Below, in pieces: positions 6,868 through 14,229 of a DNA stretch of 17,478 nucleotides. Source of the DNA: Chloroflexia bacterium. Its GTDB lineage: Bacteria > Chloroflexota > Chloroflexia > QHBQ01 > JADMIH01. The notes below the pieces were generated by a model, which was given only the letters and a program-made list of their open reading frames with translations, made no database searches and had not been told where the DNA came from. Numbering within the stretch: position 1 is the stretch's first letter; the number at the start of each line of letters is the position of its first letter. The translations under genes were made by a program, and so were the position numbers. The stretch spans positions 1 through 17,478 of the forward strand of contig JAICKM010000050.1 in the NCBI GenBank assembly GCA_025927935.1. Reading direction: 5' to 3'.

Positions 6868-7034
6868 AGGCCGCAAGCAAGCCCGGTTGGCCCGGCTTCC
6901 GCAGGATACTGACCCTAGCGCACCAATTGTCCAACGCCGGCCGGCCGGCCCGGCTCCAGCGGGGTTGGCCCCGGTCGGACCGCCCGGGGGCGCGCTATCC
7001 TTCCCGCAAGAGGCCAACGTTCATGCTTCGTGAT

Positions 7035-7445
7035 CTACGCAGTTTGCTTGCCGGCGGGGTCGTCCTGACCCTCGGCTTCGTCTTCCATCTCCGGCGCCTG
7101 ATAGCCATACGCCGCGCGACGATCGCGGATGCGGCTCTGCAACTGCTCCGCTTCCGCCGCCCGCTGCGCCGCCAGCCCCTCCAGGATGCGGTTCACTACC
7201 TCCAATCCTGGCGGTTGAGGTGCGCGCCGAGCCGCTGGATCGTGCGTGCGACCGGCGCCGGTAGATCCACCGTCCCGGCCAGGGACGGCTCCGGCGGCGG
7301 GCCGGGTGGGGCGGGTTGCCGGCTCGCCGCGATCAACTCGTCGAGGGGCACGTCCAGCGCGCCGGCCAGGGCTTGCAGCGTCTCCAGGGGCACATTTGGG
7401 CGCGTGCCCCGTTCGATGCGGCTGATGTAGGATTCCTTGAGGCCG
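7035..7445 (-). pseudogene. Truncated, frameshifted XRE-family HTH regulator
   Basis: The minus strand encodes GLKESYISRIERGTRPN followed by PLETLQALAGALDVPLDELI, the second half of a Cro/C1-type helix-turn-helix domain including the recognition helix and the usual closing helices. The first two helices and the start codon are missing: upstream of about 7445 the sequence is a transposase fragment on the other strand. After HLNRQDW a stop occurs at 7196-7198. The neighbouring frame continues with VVNRILEGLAAQRAAEAEQL and ends at 7035, and one added base near 7200 would join the two. The long charged C-terminal extension probably formed a helix. It was once a DNA-binding regulator and is now inactive unless the breaks are sequencing errors. 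Confidence 0.75.
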
Positions 7446-7841
7446 CTGCTGCTGCAGCTTTTGGACCTGACCGACTGCATCGTGACGATTGATGCCATGG
7501 GCACCCAGACGGCTATTGCCCAACAGATTATCGAGCAGCAGGTCGACTACGTTCTGGCCCTCAAGGGCAACCAGGGGCGCATCCACGCGGGCGCCCAGGA
7601 GTTGTTTCGGCACGCCAGCGCCACGGCGTTCCGGGGGATCGCGTACCAAACGACGCAGGCGCTGAATAAGGGGCACGGGCGGATCGAGCGGCGGCACTAC
7701 ACCTTAGTGACCGACGGGCGGTGGGTAGAGTACCTGAACGAAGGCGAACGCTGGGCCGGGTTGGCGGGGATCGGGCGGGTGGAAGCCGAGCGGCGGATGG
7801 GGGACATGGTGAGCACGGACGTGCGCTATTACATCACGAGT
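7443..7841 (+). mobile_element. ISAs1-family transposase fragment
   Basis: The frame reads LLDLTDCIVTIDAMGTQTAI, then DYVLALKGNQGRIHAGAQEL, then GHGRIERRHYTLV and VRYYITS, characteristic of the middle of ISAs1-type (H-repeat) transposases. The Asp of TIDAMG (codon 7491-7493) is one catalytic residue. The upstream DGKxxRGS box and the downstream HWxIEN box, which carries the catalytic Glu, are both absent, so only about 133 of the usual 370-400 residues remain. Beyond 7841 the frame continues to 7979 without similarity to the family. No terminal inverted repeats or target duplication are seen. It abuts the 5'-truncated XRE gene on the opposite strand. Confidence 0.85.
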
Positions 7842-8024
7842 GGAGCGGCTCTCCCTTGTACAGCTTCCCTGTCCTCCCCCACATCCCGCAACCGCCTCCG
7901 GAATCTGCCTGACGCTAAGCTTTGTGAGGATCGGCATCTGCCGCCGGATCCGACTCTTGAACGCGCTTGCCGGCTTTGATCCGGTATAGAAAAAACGCTT
8001 TAATACAGTTGGAATCAAATAATG

Positions 8025-8046
8025 CATGGGTGTGATCAATACCCAT
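8025..8046. repeat. ATGGGT/ACCCAT inverted repeat and imperfect direct repeat
   Basis: ATGGGT (8026-8031) pairs with ACCCAT (8041-8046) across 9 nt. The segment CATGGGTGTGATCAATACC (8025-8043) recurs as CATGGGGTGATCAGTACC at 8284-8301, differing by one missing base and two substitutions. The two copies flank the promoter at 8171-8199. Confidence 0.45.
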
Positions 8047-8170
8047 TTTCGTCCCTCATCGATCCCATATTCAATAACTAATTAGCTTCCATTTCTGAAT
8101 GAATAGTCATATCATGCCTCGATTAACGCTTACAGTCCGTACACATTTGATATATTGAGTTACAAACCTA

Positions 8171-8199
8171 TTGATCGAGCCGCCAACTCTGCTTATAAT
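8171..8199 (+). promoter_or_regulatory. Probable promoter of the five-gene operon
   Basis: TTGATC (8171-8176) and a perfect TATAAT (8194-8199) are separated by exactly 17 bp. It is the best promoter-like match in the region upstream of the gene at 8863. Start of transcription near 8206 implies a leader of about 655 nt that would include the hairpins at 8326-8420. Confidence 0.6.
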
Positions 8200-8325
8200 G
8201 TGATTATTCCTTACGGGTTCTGCCCGGATCGGTAAGCATCAGTTCTCCACCCTCAATGTCGAGATGGCAGGGCGCATTATTTACATGGGGTGATCAGTAC
8301 CACGCCGGCCCCCATATTTCGCCAA

Positions 8326-8420
8326 GCATCAACTCCGGCTACTTGTGTTGATGCCTCACGGGACCCTCTCGAATAACTATCAGGTTTTATCCTGTAACTA
8401 CCCACTGCACATTTTGTGCA
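8326..8420 (+). other. Cluster of three hairpins in the operon leader
   Basis: Perfect stems follow one another: GCATCAAC/GTTGATGC (8326-8333 and 8347-8354, 13-nt loop), CAGG/CCTG (8381-8394) and TGCACA-TTT-TGTGCA (8406-8420). The last is also a palindrome suitable as an operator. I do not recognise a known riboswitch fold here. Confidence 0.45.
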
Positions 8421-8862
8421 ATTGTCAGGCTTATATTCTAGTAAGTTCTGATAAGGTCTATATCCACGAAGTACAGGTTAACGTCCGAGTATTAACACAG
8501 AATTAGCGCAATGTTAAAGGTCGTGCACAGGCGCCCGAGGTTAGTTCGGAACTTGGACTCGCTGGACTGACCGCCGGCACTTCTATGCTTATTACGCAAA
8601 TGCCGCGTTTGGCCGTTAGGGGGACAAATCGAATACACGGATTAGAACGCGCTACCGAAATCGGCCAGGAAAGGAGAGAAACTGTATCGTCCCAATCACG
8701 CTTAGGCACTGAACCGAGAATCACATAGTAACCGGGTATGTCGCGTTTTGTTGGAGCACGTTGGCCTCTCCCTGAGCACATTCCTACCGCCGTCCTCGCC
8801 TGCTCAAGGCATTGGTCCAGTGGTGCCCCTTTCCTACGCCGTAGAGAGAGAGGAGCATACGT

Positions 8863-11172
8863 ATGGCCCTTCAGATAGAAGTTCTCCACCGCCCCTTTGT
8901 CGATATAGGGACTGATACTAAGGTGCCTGCCCCGGTACCCAATTACGCACAGCCCGGGCTTTCGGTGATCGTTCCGACCAGGAACGAGGCGGGAAATATC
9001 GAACAGCTCGTGACCCGGCTGGAGAAAGCTCTGCCGGATGTCGAGCTGGAGATTGTCTTCGTCGATGACAGCGACGACGACACCGTGGCGGCCATCAAGG
9101 CCATGCAAGACCACGCGCGGAGCCGCATCCTGCTGATTCACCGTCCCCCCGGCGAACGCACCGACGGCCTGGGCGGCGCTGTCGTCATCGGCCTGGCCAG
9201 CGCGGGCGCGCCGTGGGCCTGCGTGATGGATGCCGACCTCCAGCATCCGCCTGAGATGGTACCCCAACTCTTTGCCCAGGCGCAGGAGAAGAACAGCGAT
9301 CTGGTGATCGCCAGTCGCTTCACCCAGGAGGGGAGCATCGGCAGCTTCGGGCGCTTGCGCGCCGCGCTCTCCAACGTGTCGTCCACCGCGGCGCGCGTCA
9401 TGTTCCCCGGCCGGCTGCAAAATGTTAGCGATCCGCTAAGTGGGTTCTTCCTGGTGCGCAAAGCGACGCTGCCCATCGATGCCCTCCGCCCGCACGGGTT
9501 CAAAATTCTGCTGGAAATCCTGGTGCGCACCCCGCACTTGCGGGTCAGCGAGGTGGGCTTTACCTTTGGCGAACGGTTCGCCGGGAAGAGCAAGGCGTCG
9601 CTGCGCGAGGGCGGGCGCTACCTGGCCCATCTCTGCCGGCTGCGCTTCAACGACGATGCCCTGCGCTTCTTGCGCTTCCTCATCATCGGGCTGAGCGGCC
9701 TGCTGGTGAACACACTCCTGCTGGCGGCGGCCACGGAAGGGTTGGGTCTGTTCTACCTCTGGTCCGCCGTGCTCGCCACGCAAGGCTCGACGCTCTGGAA
9801 CTTCGCCCTGACCGAGGGCTGGGTGTTCTCCGACCGCCGCGCCGGCCAGTCGCGCTGGATGCGCCTGGCGATGTTCCTGGTCATGAATAATGCCGCCCTG
9901 CTGCTACGCGGGCCGCTAATGTATCTCTTGACCGATCGCCTGGGGATCTTCTATATCCTATCCAATGTCATCTCGCTGGGCGCGCTCATGGCCCTGCGCT
10001 ATACCCTGGCCGACCGGCTGATCTGGTCGCAGTCGGCGCGCGAAAAGCACCTTGAGGGTCCCTTCAACTACAACATCCACGGCATCGTGACCGTCTATTC
10101 CGAGGTCTGGCTGCCCGAACTGGAACGCTTCCTGACGAGCGTCGCCAGTCCCGCCCCGACCATCCGCGTGCGCATCGGCACCGTGACCCGCGCCCGCAAG
10201 CAGGAAGCCACGCCCGCCGGCGCGCCGCGCCACCTGCGGTACACCGAGAGCACCGGCGTCCTGGGCTTCGGCATGGACGTGACCATGGGCGACACCATCG
10301 ATGTGCTGGCCTCCCCGATCCTGCGGCACTCCCCGCACGTCCTGTATACCAACGTCGTCGAGCCGATCCTGCGCTGGACCTTCGTCGAAAAGGGCTACGC
10401 CCTGATCCACGGCGCCTGCATCGCGGTCGGCAAGGATGCCTACCTGGTCACGGCGCGCACCGACACCGGCAAGACCACGACCATGCTCAAAATCCTGGCC
10501 CGCCAGCGCCGGACGGTCGACAAGACCGCCTTCCTGTCGGACGACCTGACGCTGGTCGCCCCGAACGGCCAGGTGCTGTCCTATCCGAAGCCGCTCACCA
10601 TCAGCTATCACACGGTAAAGGCGATTAACTCGGCCCTGCTGACCCGCGGCGAACAATTCGTGCTGCCCTTCCAGAGCCGCATTCACTCGCGTTCGGGCCG
10701 GCGGTTCGCCTTCCTGCTCACGCAGACCAAGCTGCCCGTCGCCACTATCAACACCATCATGCAGTGGGTCGTGCCGCCGCCCAAGTACCATGTCCAGCGG
10801 CTGGTGCCGAGCGTTAAAGTCACCCCGGAAGCCAAGCTGGTCGGTATGTTCGTGATCCAGCGCGGTGGCGAGGGCAATGTGATCCTCGAAAACGCCGAGG
10901 CGCTCGATATCCTCATGACCAACTGTGAAGACGCCTACGGTTTCCCGCCCTACCCGGCGATCAAGGATTTCCTGTACGGCTCCACGACCAGCAACTTGCA
11001 GCAGATCGAACGAAGCATCGTCCAGGAAGCGCTCCAATCGTGCCCGACGACGCTGCTGCGCAGCACGACCATGGACTGGGCTGAGCGGATCTCCGCTATG
11101 GTGAACCTCCCCACTGAACGGCGCGAGCCGGTGCTCGAGGCCAGTGGCGAGACCGCGACGGTGACTGCCTGA
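8863..11172 (+). CDS. GT2 glycosyltransferase - GtrA-like membrane domain - HPr-kinase-like P-loop fusion
   Basis: The 769-residue protein starts at ATG 8863, 7 nt after AGGAG. Residues about 32-250 are a family 2 glycosyltransferase of the dolichyl/polyprenyl-phosphate mannose synthase type, with LSVIVPTRNEAGN (33-45), FVDDSDDDT (66-74) and MDADLQHPPEM (122-132). Residues about 265-390 are a GtrA-like domain of four membrane helices. This pair normally makes and handles a lipid-linked sugar at the cytoplasmic membrane. The remaining 370 residues are unusual for the class: LIHGACIAV (514-522), a P-loop ARTDTGKTT (531-539) and FLSDDLTLV (557-565) resemble the HPr kinase/PEP carboxykinase-like fold. 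What that domain phosphorylates or binds is unknown. It is the first gene of the operon, 29 bp before the next start. Confidence 0.88.
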   Translation: MALQIEVLHRPFVDIGTDTKVPAPVPNYAQPGLSVIVPTRNEAGNIEQLVTRLEKALPDVELEIVFVDDSDDDTVAAIKAMQDHARSRILLIHRPPGERTDGLGGAVVIGLASAGAPWACVMDADLQHPPEMVPQLFAQAQEKNSDLVIASRFTQEGSIGSFGRLRAALSNVSSTAARVMFPGRLQNVSDPLSGFFLVRKATLPIDALRPHGFKILLEILVRTPHLRVSEVGFTFGERFAGKSKASLREGGRYLAHLCRLRFNDDALRFLRFLIIGLSGLLVNTLLLAAATEGLGLFYLWSAVLATQGSTLWNFALTEGWVFSDRRAGQSRWMRLAMFLVMNNAALLLRGPLMYLLTDRLGIFYILSNVISLGALMALRYTLADRLIWSQSAREKHLEGPFNYNIHGIVTVYSEVWLPELERFLTSVASPAPTIRVRIGTVTRARKQEATPAGAPRHLRYTESTGVLGFGMDVTMGDTIDVLASPILRHSPHVLYTNVVEPILRWTFVEKGYALIHGACIAVGKDAYLVTARTDTGKTTTMLKILARQRRTVDKTAFLSDDLTLVAPNGQVLSYPKPLTISYHTVKAINSALLTRGEQFVLPFQSRIHSRSGRRFAFLLTQTKLPVATINTIMQWVVPPPKYHVQRLVPSVKVTPEAKLVGMFVIQRGGEGNVILENAEALDILMTNCEDAYGFPPYPAIKDFLYGSTTSNLQQIERSIVQEALQSCPTTLLRSTTMDWAERISAMVNLPTERREPVLEASGETATVTA

Positions 11173-11201
11173 ATGGCAACAGCGGTAAGGAATTGCCCGT
11201 C

Positions 11202-14198
11202 ATGCTTCCATTCCATGCACGCCGCATCTGCTGTGCTGGTCTCATCGCTATCGCAATTTGTAGCTTAGTCAGCGTCGACGAAGTACAAGGCGCTCATGTA
11301 AATCCGATCGTACAGCCCAGTGTGGCGCGATCCCTCGACCTGACCGCAATCGCGGTCAGTGTCGAGGAGATCGACGTGTTATGGTCCGTCGCGCCGGGAA
11401 CGGCGGGCGTGACCGGCTATACCGTGTGGCGCGACGACCAGTTGCTCGCCACGGTGGACGCCGGCACGCGCGCCTATGCCGATACCGCCGTGCACCCGGC
11501 TACCCGGTATCGCTACCGGGTGGCCGCGGTTGGCGGCGACTCCGCCCTGGCCGCGCCGGGGCCGGTCGAAGCGCAGACTCCGCCGCGCCCCGCCACTTCC
11601 GATACCCAACCGCCTACGCCGCCCGACGGCCTGACCGCCACGGCAACCGCCGCGGGCATCCTGCTCGATTGGTACCCGGCGAACGATAACACCGACATAA
11701 CCGCCTACCGCATTTACCGCAACGGTCAGGAACTGACCACGGTCAAAGCCGGCGCGCTGCGCTATGTCGATGTCCAGGTGCAACCGGCCATGGCTTACAC
11801 GTATACTATAATAGCGCTGGATGTGGTCGGCAATGCCTCGGTTCCCGCGCCCGCGGCCACCGCCCAGGTAACGGATGCGCCTATCGCCCAGGCCGGCGCG
11901 CCCGCGCCCCCCGCTCTCGCCGGCCCGGCGGCCTACAGCGCGCAGTTGCTCCGCTATCCCTACCTGACGGATGTGGTCGAGAACTACGCCACCGTCAACT
12001 GGGCGACGGACACCTCCGAGACAACCGGCCGTGTGACCTGGGGCCGGGCCAACAACGAGTCCTGCACGGCCCATAGCATGGACGCCATCAGTACAACCAT
12101 CAGTGTCAACAGCGTGATTGAGTATCAATGGCGCGCGACCCTCACCCTGACTCCCAACACCCAATACTGCTACCGTGTGTATCTGGACAGCACGAACCTG
12201 CTGGGATCGGATCCCTCGCCGCGCTTCCGCACACAGGTGCGAGGCGACACCTTCACGCCCTATTCGTTCGCCGTCTTCGGCGACTGGGGCAGCGTGGACG
12301 ACAACGGCAACAACTCCCACCAGGCGAACGTGATGGCGCGCATCGCCGCCAGCGGCGCGCGCTTTGCCCTGACCACCGGCGATAACGGCTATCCGGGGGG
12401 CAGCCAGGCGAACTACGGCGACCTGACCCAGCACGGTTCGGGTTTGAGCGGCATCTTCGGGCCGGCCTTCTGGACGCGGGCCGGCGCGAGCATCCCCCTG
12501 TTTCCCACCATCGGCAATCATGGCTTCGACCGGGCGGATCCCGACCATCCGCATTTCGTGAACTGGCCCCAGGACCAGGCCGTGGCTAGCTCAGCCGGGC
12601 GCTATGAACGCGAGACTTACTGCTGCCTGAACGGTACCGTGTCCGGCAACTATCCCAGCGCATGGTATGCGTTTGACGCCGGCGTCGCCCGCTTCTATGT
12701 GCTTGAAGCCAGTTGGAGCGACTTAAACATCGGCTCGGCCAGCCCCTATGAAAATGATTATGATTATCACTGGCGGCCCAGCACGGATGAATACCAGTGG
12801 TTGGCGCAAGATTTGGCCGACCATCCGACCGGCTTGAAATTCGCCTTCTGGCACTACCCGCTTTACTCGGATAACAGTACCGAAACGTCGGATACCTTCC
12901 TGCAGGGCGCGAGCAGGCTAGAAGGACTCTTGAGCAGCCATGGCGTTAATATCGGCTTTAACGGCCATGCCCATATCTATCAGCGCAACGTCCCGTCGGG
13001 GCCGAACGGCCTGATTACCTATGTCACGGGCGGGGGCGGGGCCAAAGTGGAACCGATTGGGGCCGGCATCGGATGCAGCGCAACCGACGCCTACGGCCTC
13101 GGCTGGAGCTACTCGGCGAACGGCGGCGCGGGCGGCGGCTACGCCTGTGGCGGCGCGCCGGTGCCCACCTCGCTGACCCAGGTGTTCCACTTCCTGCTGG
13201 TCACGGTCAACGGCGCGCAGGTCACGGTGGCCCCCACCGACGAGATGGGCCGCACGTTCGACGTGCAGACCTATAACTTCCCCGACTCCCTGCCGCCGAC
13301 GCCCACGAGCACGCCCACACGCACCCCAACCAGCACGCCGACGGCGACGAACACGGCTACGCCGACGGACACGCCGACGAATACCCCGACGGACACGCCG
13401 ACGAACACGCCGACGAACACGCCGACGCATACGCCGACCAAGACGCCGACGCATACGCCGACGCCTACCCCGACCCGAACATCCACCCGGACGCCCTCGC
13501 CGACGCGTACCGTCATCCACCCGCCCACACAGATCCCGACCGGGACGCCCACCGCTGTGCCGGCCTGTGTCTTCAACTTCAACGATGTGCCCGGCAGCAA
13601 CCCCTTCTACGCCTATATCACTTGGATGGCGTGTCATGGGTATGTGTCCGGCTACTCCTGTGGGGCGCCGAATGAACCCTGTCCAGGCGCCTATTTCCGC
13701 CCGGTCGCCGACGTGACGCGCGGGCAGTTGCTTAAAATGGTGGTGAACGCCGCCGGTTGGTCCACGGCTCCACCGGCCACCGCAACGTTCGAGGATGTGT
13801 CGCCCGGCGATCCCTTCTATCCCTATATTGAAACCGGCGCCCGCCACGGCGTGATTAGCGGCTACACCTGCGGCGGGCCGGGTGAGCCATGTATGCCGCC
13901 CTTGAACCGGCCCTACTTCCGGCCGGCCCACAGCATCACGCGAGGCCAGCTTAGCAAGGTCCTGGCCCTGGCGCGCGGTTACGCGCTGCCCGCCCCGAAC
14001 CCGCCGACCTTCCGTGATGTGCCTGGCGATCATCCGTTCTTCCGCTACATCGAAGCCATGACCGCGCATGGCATAGTGAGCGGCTATACCTGCGGGGGTG
14101 GGGGGGAGCCTTGCCCCGGCGCCTATTTCCGTCCCAATAACGACGCGACGCGCGGCCAGGTGACGAAGTTTGTCACCATCGCCTTTGGCGGGCCTTAG
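11202..14198 (+). CDS. Secreted purple-acid-phosphatase-like protein with FN3 domains, Thr-Pro linker and SLH-like repeats
   Basis: The protein has 998 residues from ATG 11202, preceded by TAAGGAA at a 9-nt spacing; an in-frame TTG at 11193 touches that site and is rejected. A signal peptide (about 1-30) is followed by two FN3-like domains (about 45-125 and 138-225), a phosphatase N-terminal domain (about 245-345) and the catalytic domain: GDWG (360-363), GDNGY (393-397), GNHG (438-441), WHYPLYS (H551) and GHAHIYQR (588-595). A Thr-Pro linker (696-787) leads to three SLH-like repeats (about 792-998), each with a Cys pair. It is probably a surface-anchored phosphatase. It combines the FN3 front of the gene at 1-1678 with the SLH back of the gene at 2380-4593. 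Its neighbours are membrane glycosyltransferases, and the Thr-rich linker is a plausible O-glycosylation target (inference). Confidence 0.92.
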   Translation: MLPFHARRICCAGLIAIAICSLVSVDEVQGAHVNPIVQPSVARSLDLTAIAVSVEEIDVLWSVAPGTAGVTGYTVWRDDQLLATVDAGTRAYADTAVHPATRYRYRVAAVGGDSALAAPGPVEAQTPPRPATSDTQPPTPPDGLTATATAAGILLDWYPANDNTDITAYRIYRNGQELTTVKAGALRYVDVQVQPAMAYTYTIIALDVVGNASVPAPAATAQVTDAPIAQAGAPAPPALAGPAAYSAQLLRYPYLTDVVENYATVNWATDTSETTGRVTWGRANNESCTAHSMDAISTTISVNSVIEYQWRATLTLTPNTQYCYRVYLDSTNLLGSDPSPRFRTQVRGDTFTPYSFAVFGDWGSVDDNGNNSHQANVMARIAASGARFALTTGDNGYPGGSQANYGDLTQHGSGLSGIFGPAFWTRAGASIPLFPTIGNHGFDRADPDHPHFVNWPQDQAVASSAGRYERETYCCLNGTVSGNYPSAWYAFDAGVARFYVLEASWSDLNIGSASPYENDYDYHWRPSTDEYQWLAQDLADHPTGLKFAFWHYPLYSDNSTETSDTFLQGASRLEGLLSSHGVNIGFNGHAHIYQRNVPSGPNGLITYVTGGGGAKVEPIGAGIGCSATDAYGLGWSYSANGGAGGGYACGGAPVPTSLTQVFHFLLVTVNGAQVTVAPTDEMGRTFDVQTYNFPDSLPPTPTSTPTRTPTSTPTATNTATPTDTPTNTPTDTPTNTPTNTPTHTPTKTPTHTPTPTPTRTSTRTPSPTRTVIHPPTQIPTGTPTAVPACVFNFNDVPGSNPFYAYITWMACHGYVSGYSCGAPNEPCPGAYFRPVADVTRGQLLKMVVNAAGWSTAPPATATFEDVSPGDPFYPYIETGARHGVISGYTCGGPGEPCMPPLNRPYFRPAHSITRGQLSKVLALARGYALPAPNPPTFRDVPGDHPFFRYIEAMTAHGIVSGYTCGGGGEPCPGAYFRPNNDATRGQVTKFVTIAFGGP
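13287..13562 (+). repeat. Low-complexity Thr-Pro coding repeat
   Basis: The DNA is built mainly from short units of the form ACGCCGACG with AAYACG, GACACG or CATACG between them. It encodes TPT, TNTPT, TDTPT and THTPT runs over about 90 residues. It joins the phosphatase and SLH-like parts. The corresponding linker in the gene at 2380 is only about 11 residues, so copy number clearly varies between paralogues. Confidence 0.85.
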
Positions 14199-14229
14199 CG
14201 TTGCGGCACAGTAGAGGGGAGCGTACCGC

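Larger units (their letters stand above)
6669..7034. other. Non-coding region with regulatory signals
   Basis: No gene is seen. Between the acyltransferase start and the XRE remnant lie hairpin repeat copy 7, a weak leftward promoter (6743-6772), the palindrome GGACC-AAT-GGTCC (6807-6819) and a promoter with a LexA-type box (6838-6867). The rest (6870-7030) is GC-rich and includes CCGGCCGGCCGG (6937-6948); I see nothing else in it. Confidence 0.6.
7842..8862. other. Long non-coding region, partly AT-rich, upstream of the glycosylation operon
   Basis: No gene is supported in these 1021 bp. Roughly 7980-8520 is much richer in A+T than the coding DNA on either side. It holds a consensus promoter (8171-8199), a near-duplicate motif (8025-8043 and 8284-8301), and inverted repeats at 8026-8046, 8326-8354, 8381-8394 and 8406-8420. 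From about 8520 to 8860 base composition returns to normal and I see only the ribosome binding site AGGAG (8851-8855) of the next gene. Confidence 0.6.

Noticed and set aside
6927..7430. Plus-strand frame of 167 residues downstream of the LexA-type box
   Set aside because: It is antisense to the XRE remnant, which has a clear helix-turn-helix signature, and has no ribosome binding site.
7704..8039. Minus-strand frame of 111 residues starting MITPMHYLIP
   Set aside because: Half of it is antisense to the transposase fragment, and the remainder shows no recognisable family or ribosome binding site.
8206..8862. Known riboswitch or tRNA in the operon leader
   Set aside because: The hairpins do not match any tRNA cloverleaf or riboswitch core that I can recognise by eye.
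8503..9420. Minus-strand frame of 305 residues
   Set aside because: Most of it is antisense to the GT2 domain; the part in 8503-8862 has no recognisable protein features.
11193..11201. TTG start for the 998-residue phosphatase
   Set aside because: The TTG directly touches the TAAGGAA ribosome binding site, leaving no spacing; ATG 11202 is properly placed.
13271..13600. Minus-strand frame made of VGV and GVxVGV repeats
   Set aside because: It is the antisense reading of the Thr-Pro coding repeat.
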